From: Embiotoca jacksoni
Lineage: Eukaryota > Chordata > Actinopteri > Embiotocidae
Assembly: GCA_022577435.1 (NCBI GenBank)
Contig: JAKOON010000011.1
Span: 17,909,802 to 17,973,801 of the forward strand
Length of the DNA: 64,000 nt
Direction of reading: 5' to 3'
Below are positions 14,645 to 29,000 of the stretch, one piece after another (the stretch's first letter is position 1; each line of letters starts with the position of its first letter). Both the position numbers and the translations under genes were made by a program. The notes beneath the pieces are model-generated. The model ran no database searches and had not been told where the DNA came from. It saw nothing but the letters and a program-made list of their open reading frames with translations.

Positions 14645-14808
14645 TAATCTCCACATGGCTTTTGCTTGCAAGAACTATGAACCCTTAATACATTTCATCA
14701 TAATTTCAAAGTTTTCAAATTTACAAATACTGGAAAACTGAAAATCCACTCAAGAAGACGAGGCTCGATATATCGTATTGCATAATGTCATACTAGAACA
14801 GGCAAGGA

Positions 14809-14825
14809 GGGGGGGGGGGGGGGGG
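14809..14825. repeat. Poly-G tract (17 G)
   Basis: A homopolymer of G that directly abuts the 3' side (in minus-strand sense) of the SINE at 14826-15123. It may derive from the tail of the element or from slippage. Confidence 0.9.
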
Positions 14826-15123
14826 CAGGAGCCTATCCCAGCTCAGTTTGGGCGCCAGTCCATCACATGGCCAACACATAAAGACCGACAGAAACAAAGA
14901 CCATTAACACTCTCAGTCACACCTTTTTTTGGGGGTAAAATCACCAATTAACATGGCATGCGTGACTTTGGATGGCGGGAGGAAGCCGGAGTACCCGGAG
15001 TGAAGCCACGCAGGCACATGGAGAACATGCAAACTCTGCACAGAAAGGCTCCGGCCGGGGATCGAATCCAGAACCACCTCGCTGTGAGGTGACACTACTA
15101 ACCACTGCACCACTGTGTCGCCC
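14826..15123 (-). mobile_element. tRNA-derived SINE
   Basis: On the minus strand this starts GGGCGACACAGTGGTGCAGT, with an A-box-like TGGTGCAGTGGTTA (15099-15112) and a B-box-like GGATTCGATCC (15059-15069). A conserved body follows, containing GTTTGCATGTTCTCC and GCGTGGCTTC..CCGGGTACTCCGG. This head and body match a very common interspersed element of teleosts known from general experience. The copy is diverged, with no open frame of its own, so the 124-codon plus-strand frame across it is a shadow. No target-site duplication was identified. Confidence 0.8.
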
Positions 15124-18100
15124 TGTGCAGAGATGGCTCAGCCATTTTGAAAAGACTTGGAACAAATGTTTGCCGAGGCTGCATTTGACTATTTTAATAT
15201 CCCAAACCTTATCCTTTACTTCCAATTCTGCACACGTAAAGGCAGACGACAAAGACAGCACTTGCAAAGTTTGTGGAACAGTATGGAAAGGATGGGCTGT
15301 TTGCCTTCCTACAAGGCAGATAGCACAAAGGCTTTTAGGGATTTAGATGTACTGCAGGGAGGATGAGGAATAAAGATGAAACACTGACGTGATCTGAACA
15401 TTGGATTAAAGAGGAATGGAATGCTAATTAGACATATTCTTTTCATAATGTTTTTGGTTTAAAAAAATCTATATTCAATTTGGCTTTCACAAATGTGTTA
15501 AATCAGAAATACCATAAGTTTATTATGTAGTTTTTGTTTTGTTTTTTACTCTAGTATTAGTTTTGACTGTCTGCATGGGAAATCATGAAATTCATTATGT
15601 GTAAATTCCAAGTATGCCTTCTGCTTTTGTATCTGAAAGTTTTCAACATGGTTATTATTGCTATTTTGTCTTGCTACCTCCTCCTCCTTCATTTTCTTGC
15701 CAAAGGATTAGTTAAATACTACCATCTTCCCATCACAGACAAAAAGATGGAAAATTATCAATCACTCTTGTTGTGCACATTATTTGTGAATAATTGAAAT
15801 GATATGTCTTATATGAGATTATTCAAAAATTCTACACAGTCTTTTGATGCCAACAGTATTGGCAATCTTGACTGTTACCTTTCAAAATGCAAAATGATTC
15901 TGAGAAATGCTTGTGCAATTCTCTTTTCAAACCTGCAAAAGCAAAAATCCATGGAGAGCCAAATGGCTTCTAGTCTCTGGTGTAATTTATGCTTGTTAGT
16001 GGTATAAATTGTGTGTATTGCCCCGAGGAACGTCACAGAAAAAAAAGGTGTTTACTTCATGTAAGGATACAAAGGGGCTTTGATGAAAAAAAAAAAAGAA
16101 CAGACAAAAGATTTTTTGAACTCAGACATGGTCGCAAACTTTGATTTCTTTGCAGCATAATTTAATGCGAGTTCCAATGTTTTACCAGGCAAGCTAGCTT
16201 CATTAGGGTTGAGGCCAAGCAGTCCACACAGATCTTAGATCCAGTTAACTAAACACCTTAGAGTAAAAAAATAAAAAATTGCAGTCTCATTTTCTTTCTG
16301 CTACTTTGCCTGTCGCAATATGAACATAGATAAATGAACACAGTACATATTTAAAACATTTTGGGACATTTAGAAAAGAAAATAATGGTATTGATACAAA
16401 GATTGCACAGATGCTAATCATAGCGCTGCCTGTGTTAGACTGAAGGATACATCGTTTTACCAGCCGACTCCTGCATATCATTATTTCTGATGACATATTA
16501 TTGGACTATCTTACTATGGGATCATTTTAAGTTCGTCCCTCACACTAGTTACGCTCCAACATCACTGTTGGCTGTCTGTGCAACTGCACAGTCAGGTTTA
16601 TCCACGCAGTCAAATAAATCCTCGGGAACAGCTTTGAACGTACCATCACTGCTGGATTTGGCAAATGCACATAATAAAAGTATCATTCAGAGGGAAATAA
16701 CAGACCACAGTTGGCAGTAACTTACAGGCTAAAGATATATTAGCGACCCATATGGTATTCCATTCATTTTCCTAAGTGTCTATCCTATCTGTTTACTTGC
16801 TGTTTAAACAGATTAGACTTCACAGGAGACTCTTTCATGCAATTTACTTCATAACATGTGGCCAGATTCATATTTTAGGCAACTGATAGTGCCATAAACA
16901 TCAGTAACTCTAATCCTGCTCGACATACTCTGGAGTCAACTCCACATCTTTATTGAAGAGGCAATAAATTTCAAAATTGAATTAATCTGTTGTGTTATCA
17001 TTACCTCATCATATACTGCACATACATTTTACTGGCTGTAAGTAAATGCCCCTCAAATAGTTCTCTCCACTGTTACAACCTTCCACTTTCATTTCTGCCA
17101 GAAATGTTTAAAGAACCCCTTCAATGAAGTTTTTAACCTTGGTAACACGCCCTTGTGATGTTTTTTTTAAATACTACAAGACATATATTATGAGCGAAAT
17201 AAGCAGTCAATGTCATGGCTGGGCAGTTTTGTTTTTGGAACTGCAGTGACAGTCTGACAGTCTCGAAAACACAGACTCAGACAGCCAGGGTCTCGTACCT
17301 AAAGAGCCAATCCCATTAAGGTACAGGATGGGGCTTTCCACATCATTGAGCTGCCGGCTCAAGCTTCAGGCGAGCAGTGAAGGAGTGGTTGGAGATGGAG
17401 GCGGGGACTGTTTGCATATTCATAGTTCCGCCCTACTGAATGAAGGAAAAGCTGTAGAGTTGCACCTAAAGGCCAGTTCAGGTCAAAGATAAATGACAAG
17501 ATTATTAGAAACTCGCACCTACTCACAATTTGCCAGTCTGCAACATTTCTGAAACGTGCCCGTTTACACCAAACCAACTAGATGTGACAGCCCAACATCT
17601 CCATAGCAACAACTCTCTGATCTTCAGTTTTAAGTGCCAGCTTCTTAGGCTTTTTAGTATCTGGATGTAATTTGTAATGTTTTAAAACACCAAAGGAGGT
17701 TATTGATTCTGAGTTACTTGGATTTTTATTGGTAAAGAAACAGCGAAAACATAAAAACTAGAGGGTTGAGAATTTGGAGCCGCCCATAGGTGCTTCCACG
17801 GAGTACCCAAGGGGCTCATGCACATTTATGCCATGAATTTGAGACTGGATTTTTTTTTTCTCTTCTGGCCAAAACTCTGCAAAACATTTTGATCCGCTGA
17901 CAGTTTGTAACTGATGTGAGCAGCTGACTTTGCTACGTGCTGATTGGCTGTTGAAAGAGGTGACGTTATAAAACTGCCCACCAGCGACTTGACAAGCTGA
18001 GTGGCAGGCGACACCGTCAGCTGGCTTGAGACGATTTGAGACAGGCCAGTTCACGTGGCTGAACATTTTCCCTACAAAGTTCAAAAGCAGTTTCATCTTG

Positions 18101-19752
18101 TTGTGAATCTTTGGTCTGAAAAGGTAAATTTGTATTTTGCGAAACAGAGATGAGTTGTTTGAGGTTTCATCAATGTCAGGGGAGGGACTTTAAGGAGGAA
18201 ACTTTCAACTAAGGCTTTTTTACTACCTGCCAACATTTGAATGATATTCTACATCATTTATGTGTTTTCACCGCTGTTGGGTATACTTCCACCTACAAGG
18301 TTTCTGATGTGAGTTAATAAGTTGAACTATCCAAACTTGTAGTGTGTGTTTCAGTTCAATCATCATGCTTTAATAATTCTCCTTACCTCTTTCACCTTTA
18401 AACAGAGTGCCTATAAAGTGTCATTGTTCATCTGGGTTTGAATGCGGACAATCTGACAACACTTGTTATTCTGACAGTCTTTCCTGTGAAGTGAAGTGAA
18501 ATTTTGTGGGTTAAACTTACCATTGGCTTTATGCACTAGTTGACTCTGATCAAAGTAGCAGCACAAATGGGCCCTGCAGTGTGTTATGCTAATGATGTTC
18601 CATATTTGCTGGGTGTATAAATAAGCAACTGTTTGCTAACAAGTTTGCCATATTCATTTAAAAGGCATAAATATTTGCCCATGTGACAAAAAAAAAATAT
18701 GTTGGTGCATGTTTAAATGGTGTAAGGTGAAAGGGGAATTAAAAAATGGAATGATATGGTCAGTAATAGACATAATATGTGTTTCCTGTCTCACAGAGTT
18801 AAAAATGAACTTGAGAGGACATGGCCTAGTTTGGAGCTAAACAATATTTTAGCAACTTTGTCTGGCGGAGTATGCAGAAATTATGCCACATATTTTGTCG
18901 TATATTAAAATTTGCTGTCCAGTTTTAACCTTATTTCAAGGAGAAGTGAGCTGAACAAATTTTCAGCCACTTTGTTAATGACAACGGCTTTCTTGTCACA
19001 TTTTTCAGACTAGTGAGGCCTGAGCTTACTGATGCTCATTTTATCCAATTACATTTATCAAACAACAAAAGGCCAAAGCAGGCAGAGGAGATCCACACTA
19101 ATTACATTAGAGCTGGAGGAAGATTGGCACGTGTGATGAAGTGATTTGGCCACTCGCAGCCCCACCGACCGTGCTCAATAACTTCAAGCCCTTCCCAGCT
19201 GTTTATGAGATTGAGCTTTCATCCGGACATTAGTCACGTTTGAAATGTTGCCTTAACTCTTCACGCTACAGACTTTTATCAACACAAATGGTACAATGGG
19301 GGAGCAGGGAATGAGTCAGGTGTTACAGAGTGAGTTAATCAAATTAGACAAGGATTGGGTGACAAAATTGTAAAGTAACAAGAACATTATTGTGGCAGTT
19401 CATGTCTGTGAGTAGAATTCAAATGTACTCTCTTCATAAATGTTCACACAACAAACGCACACTGCAGGAAATCTTTTTTTTTTTTTCATTACACTGCAAA
19501 CTGAGCTTTACTCCCATGATATTTTAATATCTTCGCAATGTTCTCATCATAGTGCTCAAACCCATTCTGTTTATAGTCAGTGCTATTTTTTGCTCCAGAT
19601 GCTTGGCACAGTGAGCTCCAGGAGTACCAGGCTGCTCAAACCAGAAAGCAAATCCAGCATCGTTTGTGGCAGTATTTTCCCTAGAAGACAGGTTGTCGCT
19701 CTCACTACTGTACCGGCTTTCAACACAACTCAGACTCTTCTGTCGACACAAA

Positions 19753-19754
<2 letters not shown>

Positions 19755-19807
<53 letters not shown>
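19755..19807. repeat. (GT)n microsatellite
   Basis: An uninterrupted GT run of about 26 units. It is likely polymorphic. Confidence 0.95.
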
Positions 19808-19808
<1 letters not shown>

Positions 19809-20368
19809 TTTTGACTCTGTCTGTGTGTGTGCTCCTGTGTTTGCTGAGGGGATACAGACAGGAACTTAGTAGTTTGCTGCTGTCACAGTGAAATGTCAAT
19901 ATTTATGACACGTTGTTTGCTATCTGGTGTGAACTCTTTCTCCTTCAGACGTCTGCTTCAGATATTTGCACATTCACACAGCGTTATCAGGCTGGTGAAT
20001 AGAAACTAAAAAAGCAGTCAAATCAAATTAACTGCAGACAAATATATTATTTTTCTTCCACCGAGTTCTATAAAGTGATTTTTCATATTTTAAATACTTG
20101 CACAGGGAAAGTTTGCTGAGATCACTAATCCCTTTCGCAGAAAGAGCTTGTTCACACTCACAGAGTTCATGCACACAAACATTCGACCTGGAAGCTGCCC
20201 AGTAGAACACACAGTCTCATTTGTTTGCTGCTGGAGCAAGAAGGATTAGAGGCCTCACTCAAGATAATGAGGGAGAGACAAATGCTGCTTCTTCTCTTTC
20301 GGCACTCATATTTTTCTTGCTGGTCTGGGGATTAAACTGGTGACCAAGCCCCTCTCGGTATAAACCAG

Positions 20369-20785
20369 TAGCCTGGTATTACCACACCCAAATTTACTGT
20401 GTGAATATAAATGGTCTGGCCACGCTCCATTGTTGCATCTTAATGGGCTGTCAACCTCGGGTTAATTCGGAAACTATTAGAGCAGCCTTTAACCAATCGG
20501 CATTAACCACCAACTCATCAAGCTGTATACAACATGTGAGCAGAGTACAATGCCTTGTCACTAAATGACCATTGCAAACTTTGCACACTTTGTCTAAAAT
20601 TCCTCGATATTTGCTGACATGGCTACGATTGTTAGTATCGCTTCATTTCGATCTACCGCCGCCATTGTTGGAACTACATTTCGAAACAAATGCTTGACTT
20701 CAATGTTGTTGAACCAATGGTTACTGATTGGTCTGCCCTTCAGGGTGGCTGAGCAAACCTTCATGCAAACAGGATTTACAGACTA
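20369..20785 (+). mobile_element. MITE-like element, copy 2 (TAGCC...CTA ends)
   Basis: This is the second copy of the element at 14307-14644, about 80 bp longer and in the same orientation. The left end is TAGCCTGGTATTACC and the right end GGATTTACAGACTA, so CAG-CTA near the right end mirrors TAGCCTG at the left. Shared internal blocks include GGTCTGGCCACGCTCCA, AATGACCATTGCAAACTTTG and GTTGGAACTACATTT. There is no transposase. It is degraded and has no obvious target-site duplication. Confidence 0.55.
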
Positions 20786-23040
20786 AAAGTGAAAGCTTTG
20801 ATCATGAGGCAGGAAGGTGATTCACAGTTCTTCAATGTCTGGGGTCTGCCATCTTTCAGGCTCATTCAAATACTTTAAATATACACAAGCGACAGACCCA
20901 ATGTCAAAAACATTAAAAAGTTCAAAAAGGCATATGCTGTACTTTACACTGTCAAAGAATTTCATCGAGAACTGTTTTGCAATTTATTTAATTTGTGAAT
21001 TTAATTGATTTGGCACTGAATTACAACCAGTTTGCAGGTGGCCTATTTAGTCACCCTTTATTCAGGCCCAGTGCAGCTGACAGCCATTTGACCTAGAATG
21101 AAGACAAGGCTTTGGTCAAATAGAAAGGGTTCGCTGACCTTCTTCACTCGCGTTAAGATTGTCTCTTTGCAAACTGATGTGTCTCCAGTCGTTCTTTTCT
21201 TTTACCTTGTTAATAGTACAAAACTATGAGCATGCGAAGTCCACAGTCTCGCTGACCTCCTGACAGTTTTTTTTCTCTGAGATCCAAGAACTCAGTCCCT
21301 CAAACAATAGTTGTTTTTTTCCTCTTTAATTTAATGAGGTTTCAGTCTCACTTTCACTTTAAATTTTCCTCTCAAATGCAGTTCTGCTGATTGCCTTCAT
21401 GCTGCGGTTTGTAATGAGACACAGGTGTACATGGTGCTTTCTAAATCTGGGAATAAACATAGTTACATAGACACAGTAAATTGTGTATATATTTTTTACT
21501 TGCACATCTACCAAAAATGTGATAAACTTGAGACCAAAGCTTCGATAATGTGCCAGACTCCTGCAAGGCCTAGGCATCTGCAAGCCCCCCTTTTGCTCCG
21601 GGTGATTAAAATATCATCACAGCTTAAATTAGCACTTCATTAGCCAAGCCAGTTATTTTCACAATTGAGCAGCCAGGACTCTGCAAGTATAAAAAGTACA
21701 CATGGATTTAACAAATAAAAGAGCAGGGCATGAAACGTAGCGTCGGAATGATTAAATGAATGTAAAAACAAGTATGATGGGTGTAATATGCTTCAAAGCT
21801 GAGAGATCCAAGTCCTCACAGCACTACGTAGAATATATAAATGATGAGTGAGTACACGCATGAAATAGGCAAAGGAGCAAAAAAATAATCTGAAAAAGGA
21901 AATGAAGATACAGATATATAATCCAGATATAGAATTACTGTGAAAAAGAGAATGCTAAAGACGGTACGAGTTGCTGTCAAGTGGAAAATGGAAAAAGTGG
22001 AAGGCATGAGATTTTGTCACTGCTGGCTGGAATAATGCATGGAGAGCTTCAGACCAGGCCAGCATGCTACTGAGCCCATCAGACAGCCTTTGGCCACAAC
22101 CTAATCGCTGCTTAATTATTTAGACTGTACAACTGCTCTCAAGGCTGCTTTGTTTTCTTTTCCATTGTAATCCTATTGCATATGTTTATTCTCTTTTTCT
22201 GTCTCGAGTGAGAAATAAACAAAGCCTTATTTTTTTTGTTTAAATTGCATGGTTTGCCAAGAGCAATAAGAGCAGAAAGAACTCCCTACAGTCAGCAGTC
22301 TGAAGGAGTTATATTCTTAATTTGGCCCAGATTTGTATCTACATGATCAATGTTAGCATCTCTCATTATTTCAGACATTTTATTCAGAGACCTAAAGGTA
22401 TGAAAATGACGATTCAAATGAATTGTTCAAGAAACAATTTCTAGCACAATGTGTGTGTTTTTTTTGGTTTTTGTTACATTATATAGTGTTAAAACCTTCT
22501 ACCTTTCTTCTTTGCATTTTATAGAAGTTTACTGACTAAAGCTAAACAGCAAACTGGACGCACTATTACTGCTACGACTCCCTTTTTTATTTAATACATT
22601 AACAATTTTTGGTTTTTATATACAGTAATATAGATTTATATTCAATAACAGATTAGGGATATGATTTTCAAATATTCAAATAGTCATTATAACATAAAAA
22701 AAAAAAATCGATTAGTATATGCAACTATCGTTCTTCCTAATTTCCCCTGTCTTCTCCTGTGCCTGGTTGTAATACATTACTCCCATCAGAAGGGGGTGAT
22801 AATGTGCCTAGAAGCTGTATGCCAGCTGTCATTGAACAATATGAGAAATACACCTTACTACCATGTATGACCAGGGTTGAAGAAGAAGTTAATGTGAAGG
22901 AGCTAATTCCACAAAGCACAAATGTGCCATTGTCTGGATGGGGATATATGTGTGTGGTTGGTTGGATTAAACTCAGGACTTTCACCCAGGCAACTGGGTT
23001 TGAGTCTGTGAGAAAGTTGCACGGATATCTTTAAAGAAAT

Positions 23041-23160
23041 CTTTTCCTTACTCTAACCAAGTAGTTTTTATGCCTAACCTTGACCATGCGGTTTAATTTT
23101 CCTAAACCTAACCAGGTTATTAATATCTAGGTGTGGCAAAACATGACCCTGTCCCAGTAT
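23041..23160 (+). repeat. Dispersed repeat, CCTAAACCTAA family, copy 2
   Basis: It contains CTCTAACCAAGTAGTTTTTA, then GCCTAACCTTGACCATG and TTCCTAAACCTAACCAGG. These blocks resemble the repeats near 12735 and 36528. The stretch just upstream (22790-23040) may belong to the same element, but I cannot set its edge. Confidence 0.45.
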
Positions 23161-25894
23161 GCTGTAGTGGACTTTGGCACAAATAGTACTATATCAAGGT
23201 ATCCAGATACAGTAACTTCAAAGTTAAGACACTGGTTAAGTCAGCCTGATAGTCTCTGACATGTACCTACAACCTGTGATTTTTTCCTTTTTATTTGAGC
23301 TGACTTACTTTGGTTACCAAAGAAAAGGTTGCGATGATACAGCCAAAGCAATAGTTTTGTATAGTCTCAGGAAACTGAGCCGTCAAGTTCTCTTCTATGT
23401 GAAGAATTCAGCAAAGTCATTGAAAAACACTGGCAGATTGATGAATATCATCCAGTACTCAAACATATTGTCAAAGAAGCCTGCAAACCTTCTTTTAATG
23501 CTCTGCTAAACCTGGTGTGCACCCTTAGTGAGCTCGGTCCTTTGCTTTTGTGCCAGATGGGCAATTACAACTACGGCGTGTGCCTGCTGAGCAGCCACCC
23601 ACATACTGGCTGCAACACTGCCACATGCGGTGAGATTACCTGTAACACCACTCAAACTGCATTATATCCTTCATTCAAGGTCCTTGTCACTAAACTAAAA
23701 CTTTTTGTGCATTGTCACAGCAGGTCTTGAGCAGTTTAGTAATGTCATTGAGTGACTTTACTTTAATTAAAAGCTTATTCCTCTTCGATACACTGTTTGA
23801 TACTAAACACATTATCCAGGAGAAGTGATTTATATGAATTCCAGGTCTTTTTCTTTCTCACAGTATTTTTTTTCCATCTCTCAACTATTACAGCTTAACA
23901 CGCCAGAAATCATATTGTTTCAACATTCCCTGTCCTGAAGAACCTCATCCACCATAGGCCTTTCCTCAACAAATATATAAGTTACAAAAGTACACAGGTT
24001 ATTAGAGAAAATAAATAATCATTTAAAGTAAAGTGCATTGTCACTGAGATTAGAACTAGTACTAGTAACTAGTAAAACTAGTATTAGCACATTTTGATTG
24101 TAGAGATCACCCACATTCTTTTTAATTTTAATTAAATACCTTATTGTACTTGTGACTGTGATAAGTCACTCAGTCTGTGTGACATGGAAGGTTTTACTCC
24201 ACCCAAGGTGGTGTCAGTTGTAAGTTGTGCCTGAGCTATGAGGTACCCTATACAGCCTCCTTTGTGTCTCTGCTGAATTAACTCTGTATCAGATTGTATT
24301 TAGCTTGACATTTACCTGGATTGTACCTTCAAATGTAGGGCATCACTGTAATTTCTTCTCCTCTTTGTCCTTCCATTTGTATTATTCAGTTTTCTCAGCA
24401 TTTTCCTCCTTAACAGTAATTGCTAAGATAGTTTTTAATTATGTGCATCTTTTATCATGCTTTTGTTGTTTTTTGATGCATACATGACTGAGAGCTGCTG
24501 TGTAAGTCCTGAACACCTATGCCTGAGCAAAAAAAAAAAGAAAGTCCTTGAGTCTTGAATCTAATTACATGAATTTACCAGTCTTGTTTTGTTGGCTTTA
24601 AAGCACCGTATGTATATATATGTATTCTTGTACTAATGGCTTGTCTATTGGCTGGAAGAGTCATGAGCTGGCTGCAATAGTGAGTTCAAACTTGTAAAAG
24701 TTGTTGCTTCTATGTTTGGATGTGGCTGGCTGACTGTCTTATTACCCAGAAAAACTTTCTGAAAATGAGTTTGTTTTTCATTAGAGTAGCAGAGAGGCTA
24801 GAATGGTGTCATCTTCATTCATCTGTTTCTCCCACTTGACCCCCTCCTCCGCTTCCTGTGCCGTACAAGTGGAGAAAATTCCCATGACTGATGGACCTGG
24901 TGGCTGTTTGGACATCTGTCTTTTCTTTCATAGTCCTGTCAGGCAGAGGTCTGAGTACAGTGTGACAGGCTTCCGCAACAGCGTGTACTAACACCGGGCA
25001 GAAACATCTCTGTGGCCTAAGCCTTAGAGATCAGCCATTAGTAAGTTGTCAATCTAGCAAGCGGTAACAGTCTTTTGGGCAGCTAGGAGGAAGATTCAAC
25101 CCATGGTTTCCAACAAGGTGCTAGCAGTGAAATCATTACAGTCTAGATAAATTTAGCACCTGTAAAGGTTATTATGTCTAGGCTGGTGTTGAATATGGCC
25201 CAATTATTCTAGTTATGTGGATAATGGAGTCAAATCTGCGCAGTATATTTTTATTTGACAGTGATGTTCTGCACACCCAGAATACTGCGAGTTACAAACG
25301 TTGGTAATATTGGACATGGGGGAACACATCCTAACCAGTAAATAAATGCTGAATGCCAGTCAATGGTGACATATTTCCCTGCAAGATGTCCATAAGCAAG
25401 TTGAAGCACTAAAATTAGGTTCTTAGGATGCTTTACACTTTGGTTTATGTGGGCTAATAATGTTTTACTGTCGAAAATACTTTTAAAAAAATGATTTAAT
25501 TTCTTTTGAAATGTGATTTAAAAGTATGAAATGGGGTTTGAGTAATGCAGTAACTCTAAATTACGAGTTCTTTATGTCCTTCTCAAATAATTGACTTCAA
25601 GTCACACATTCTTCATGGTTTCAGTAGAAGTAGTCTGTGAGACTGGGACGGATAATTCACATGAGAAATCTGCAACAATGGGTCAGTCTGTTACTTCTGA
25701 CAATTTATCCTTTTGGTTTCTTTCTAAGCCTCCAACCAATTGATTCCCAATCTTCAAGTTCTATAAATGTGAATCTATTGAGCTGATAAAAATCCTTGTG
25801 GTGAAATCTTTACTGAATAACAAATCAGTTTTTACCTTAAAAAATGATTGTCAGTATTTTTTGTCAGTATTATTGTCAGTATGTTGTTGCTGAG

Positions 25895-26087
25895 AAACTG
25901 GAGCTGCAAAATATGTTGGCAGTATTGTGTCAGCAGCATTCAGAAGTTCAGTGAATGTAAACAAAAATAACAACAGTCCCTGAATAGAACCTTGAGGCAT
26001 CCCACGTGGTACCGTACATGTGCCAGACTTATACTTTTGGATTGTAAGTTTCCTGTCTGTGATACTAGAAAAATACTTTAAACACAT
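25895..26087 (-). mobile_element. Non-LTR retrotransposon (LINE) reverse-transcriptase relic
   Basis: A minus-strand frame of 78 codons contains TDRKLTIQKYKSGTCTVPRG followed by MPQGSIQGLLLFLFTFTELL. This corresponds to the reverse-transcriptase block 'SDRxQxV..G..S......GVPQGSILGPLLFxLYINDL' of teleost LINEs. The core residues PRG-PQGS and LLF are kept. The usual ILGP reads IQGL, and the following YADD box is not intact. No neighbouring RT motifs, endonuclease domain or 3' tail were recognised, so this is a short dead fragment. The clade (L2, Rex or RTE type) cannot be decided from it. Confidence 0.7.
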
Positions 26088-29000
26088 CTTTTATCTTGAT
26101 GATGTAGCGAGCAAAATATCAATTCGTTATATGTAAAGCTTCCTATATTTCAAGAAATATTTCAAAATTTTTCATTTAAGGCCGTCAATGTTGAATCAAG
26201 AGATTACGATACTGCCATCAAAGTTCAATAATATTTTTGAAAGCCATACTGACAATGATAGATTATATATTTTAATCCTAGTATATTTCTGTTGTATCAA
26301 ATTCATTTTGAAATTTTGGACATAATAGGAAGAGATAGAGGGATCCCTGCTTTTAATAATGTTGTGACTTAACTTCTCTGACACTATACTCATAAAGCAA
26401 AAACCTGAGTTAAGAGTTTCGTTATGGTTTGCCTTAAATCCTTCACAAGATTAGTCTTAATATTATCTTGCAATGCTGAAAAATCTGTTCATACTTCAAA
26501 GATTGCCATAATTTCATAGTTTAAGGGGATCAAGTGAATTTAATGAAATTTTTGCTTGCCAAAGAACAACCAATGTTAACAAAAAAGGTTTAAACTTGGC
26601 AATAATATCCTGTATCTGAAAAAGACTGAATACCATTAACCATGAAAATTGGAACTTTCATCATTCTTTGGCTCTCTAACTGATATTTCTTCATTTTTCT
26701 TCTTGATGTTATTCTGTGACCCATCGGATATACTGGCACTTGTCATCACCCAATCACACACGGAGTCGTTCACATTTTTTTCACAAGTATACCGTGCAAC
26801 AGTGATACTGATGATTCACTGGGACATTTACCATCAGCATTCACACAACATACAGCCTTATTCAATTATTCCCATTACCTCAGCACCAGCCACAGAAACA
26901 CATGGAATAACGCATACCTACAAATCCACATAAAGCACTTTGCTTGCTTTGTTGTGTTTGTTGAAGCTTTGACAGAAATACAGTGTGTATCTGCACTCTT
27001 TCAGAAAGTCCCATTGAAAATCCAGTGACTTATGTACCACAGACTGACTTGATATTTACTTTGTTTTAGTGGGAATAGACAACAAAAGGTGAGAATTGTT
27101 CTTTTATTGTTTGACATTATGTTGTTACTCAACTGCAGATAACATGAATCCATATTTTTCAGAGCAACATGAGAATTCCAAAATGTAGACGACATCTTGA
27201 ATGTGTCTGGAAACTAATTACCTTCAGTGACAATAAATCTTGAATTGAAGGGACGTTTCACATTAAAAGCTACAACCAATAGAATTATGAAATGTAATGC
27301 CTTCAATGATCCCTGGAGCATTTTATATCTATGCCTGCAAAGGAAACTTGTCACGTGTCACCACCACTTCCAGGCTAATGACACTGTAATGGCACCATTT
27401 ATCCATTTGGCCTCATTGAGTTCTATGCAATGCTGGTCCCGCCAGGTTCTTCGCCCGTTGGTGGATGCTTCAAGCACTGCAGTTGGCCCTTGGATAGCGA
27501 GTGAGTTGCAAAACGGTCTGTCACTGCCAAGGATAAAGAGTTGTCAAAATCAGTTAAAAAGTAAACTTTTCTGCATTACCTGCAATAAAGGCTTTTAATC
27601 AAAATGTAACTTTGCAACGTGTAACCTGTGGTCAAATACGCTCTCCAAATTTGAGATGATTTTATAGGAAAGGAGCTATATATCATTTTTTAATTTTTTG
27701 TTTTTATCATCTGTCCCTTGTAGTGGATATATAATCTTGTTTGATCACAAAATGTAATGATATAATATTGCCGTGTATATACATTGATCTTTATTGGTGT
27801 GATGTCTCAAAACTAGTAGAATCTTTCAAATTCAACACACAAAAACAGCCAAGGGCTACCTTAAACTTTTAGTTACCTTAGTTGACCTGACCTGGGGTAG
27901 TTTGAGGCAAAGTCTCAGCTATGTTATCGATCTAAGTTGACCATTCATGTTTTTATTTATTGAGTCTCAGAGGTCTGTGGAATATATAATATCAAAGAAG
28001 GAGTAGCTCATCCTCAGATAAAATCTTAAATGACTTTGAGGGATAAACTTTGAAGATGAATTTGGCACATGGAATTTTTGCAATGTTTTAACAATGGGGT
28101 AAATAATTTGAGTTGTTCAGTCAAATACTTAAACAAACACACGCACACAGGGCTGGAACATTTTCCAGAAATGTCTAATTTACGATTATTGTTTTTACAA
28201 TAATAAGAATTATATGTAAAGAATTTCAGACGGATTCATTGAAAATCATGCATGTCTATGTATTGTGAGCTGTATCGTGCTAGGCATTTAATATCTAACA
28301 AAGAGAATACAGCACAGTAGACTGCCTGAGGAAATATTTCCACAAAATTATGCTCATGCCATGCTCAACACATTTCCAAATCCTGTTAGGCAATTTATTT
28401 TTGTTAGAATGAACCAGTCATCAGGGCTGTAAGCATGAATTTAGAAGTGCCAATGCTATGTGCTATGGTTTGACACCAACCTACCATAAATAAACCAACA
28501 AAAGGTCCTTTAGATTTTATTTAAGTCTAGAAATATTAAAATCAGCCTTTAGAGCGCACCATGTAAAGTCTTAATCAATTTGCTAAAACGACTAAATGCA
28601 GAAGCTCGGGGCCTTTCAGTCATTTAACCAGTGAATATAAGTTATATGAATATTATTTGTCCAATAGTGCATTGAACTGCAGGCAGGATGTCTGTCACAC
28701 TGACCTAACATTGTTAGTTGACCTAACATACTGTGTAAATCAGTGCTGTAGGTTTCAGCACCATGGACAGCAACCAGGGAAATGTCCCTGTTGCTTTTCT
28801 TGTTTGTTTTGTTTATTTGTTTTTTAAGAACTTTGCACAGCAACTATGAAAGCCTTCGTAGAGTTAAACAGACTCCACAGAGTCTTGGATATGTTGGATT
28901 TTTAGAGGAAAGTTCACAGCAAGACATGTTTACATTAACACAGACCGATGGTCACGTTGTGTTTTATGTAAAGTACACAGCCTACACGTGGCAAAGTGTG

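Noticed and set aside
14972..15346. 124-codon plus-strand open frame
   Set aside because: Most of it is the antisense of the SINE at 14826-15123.
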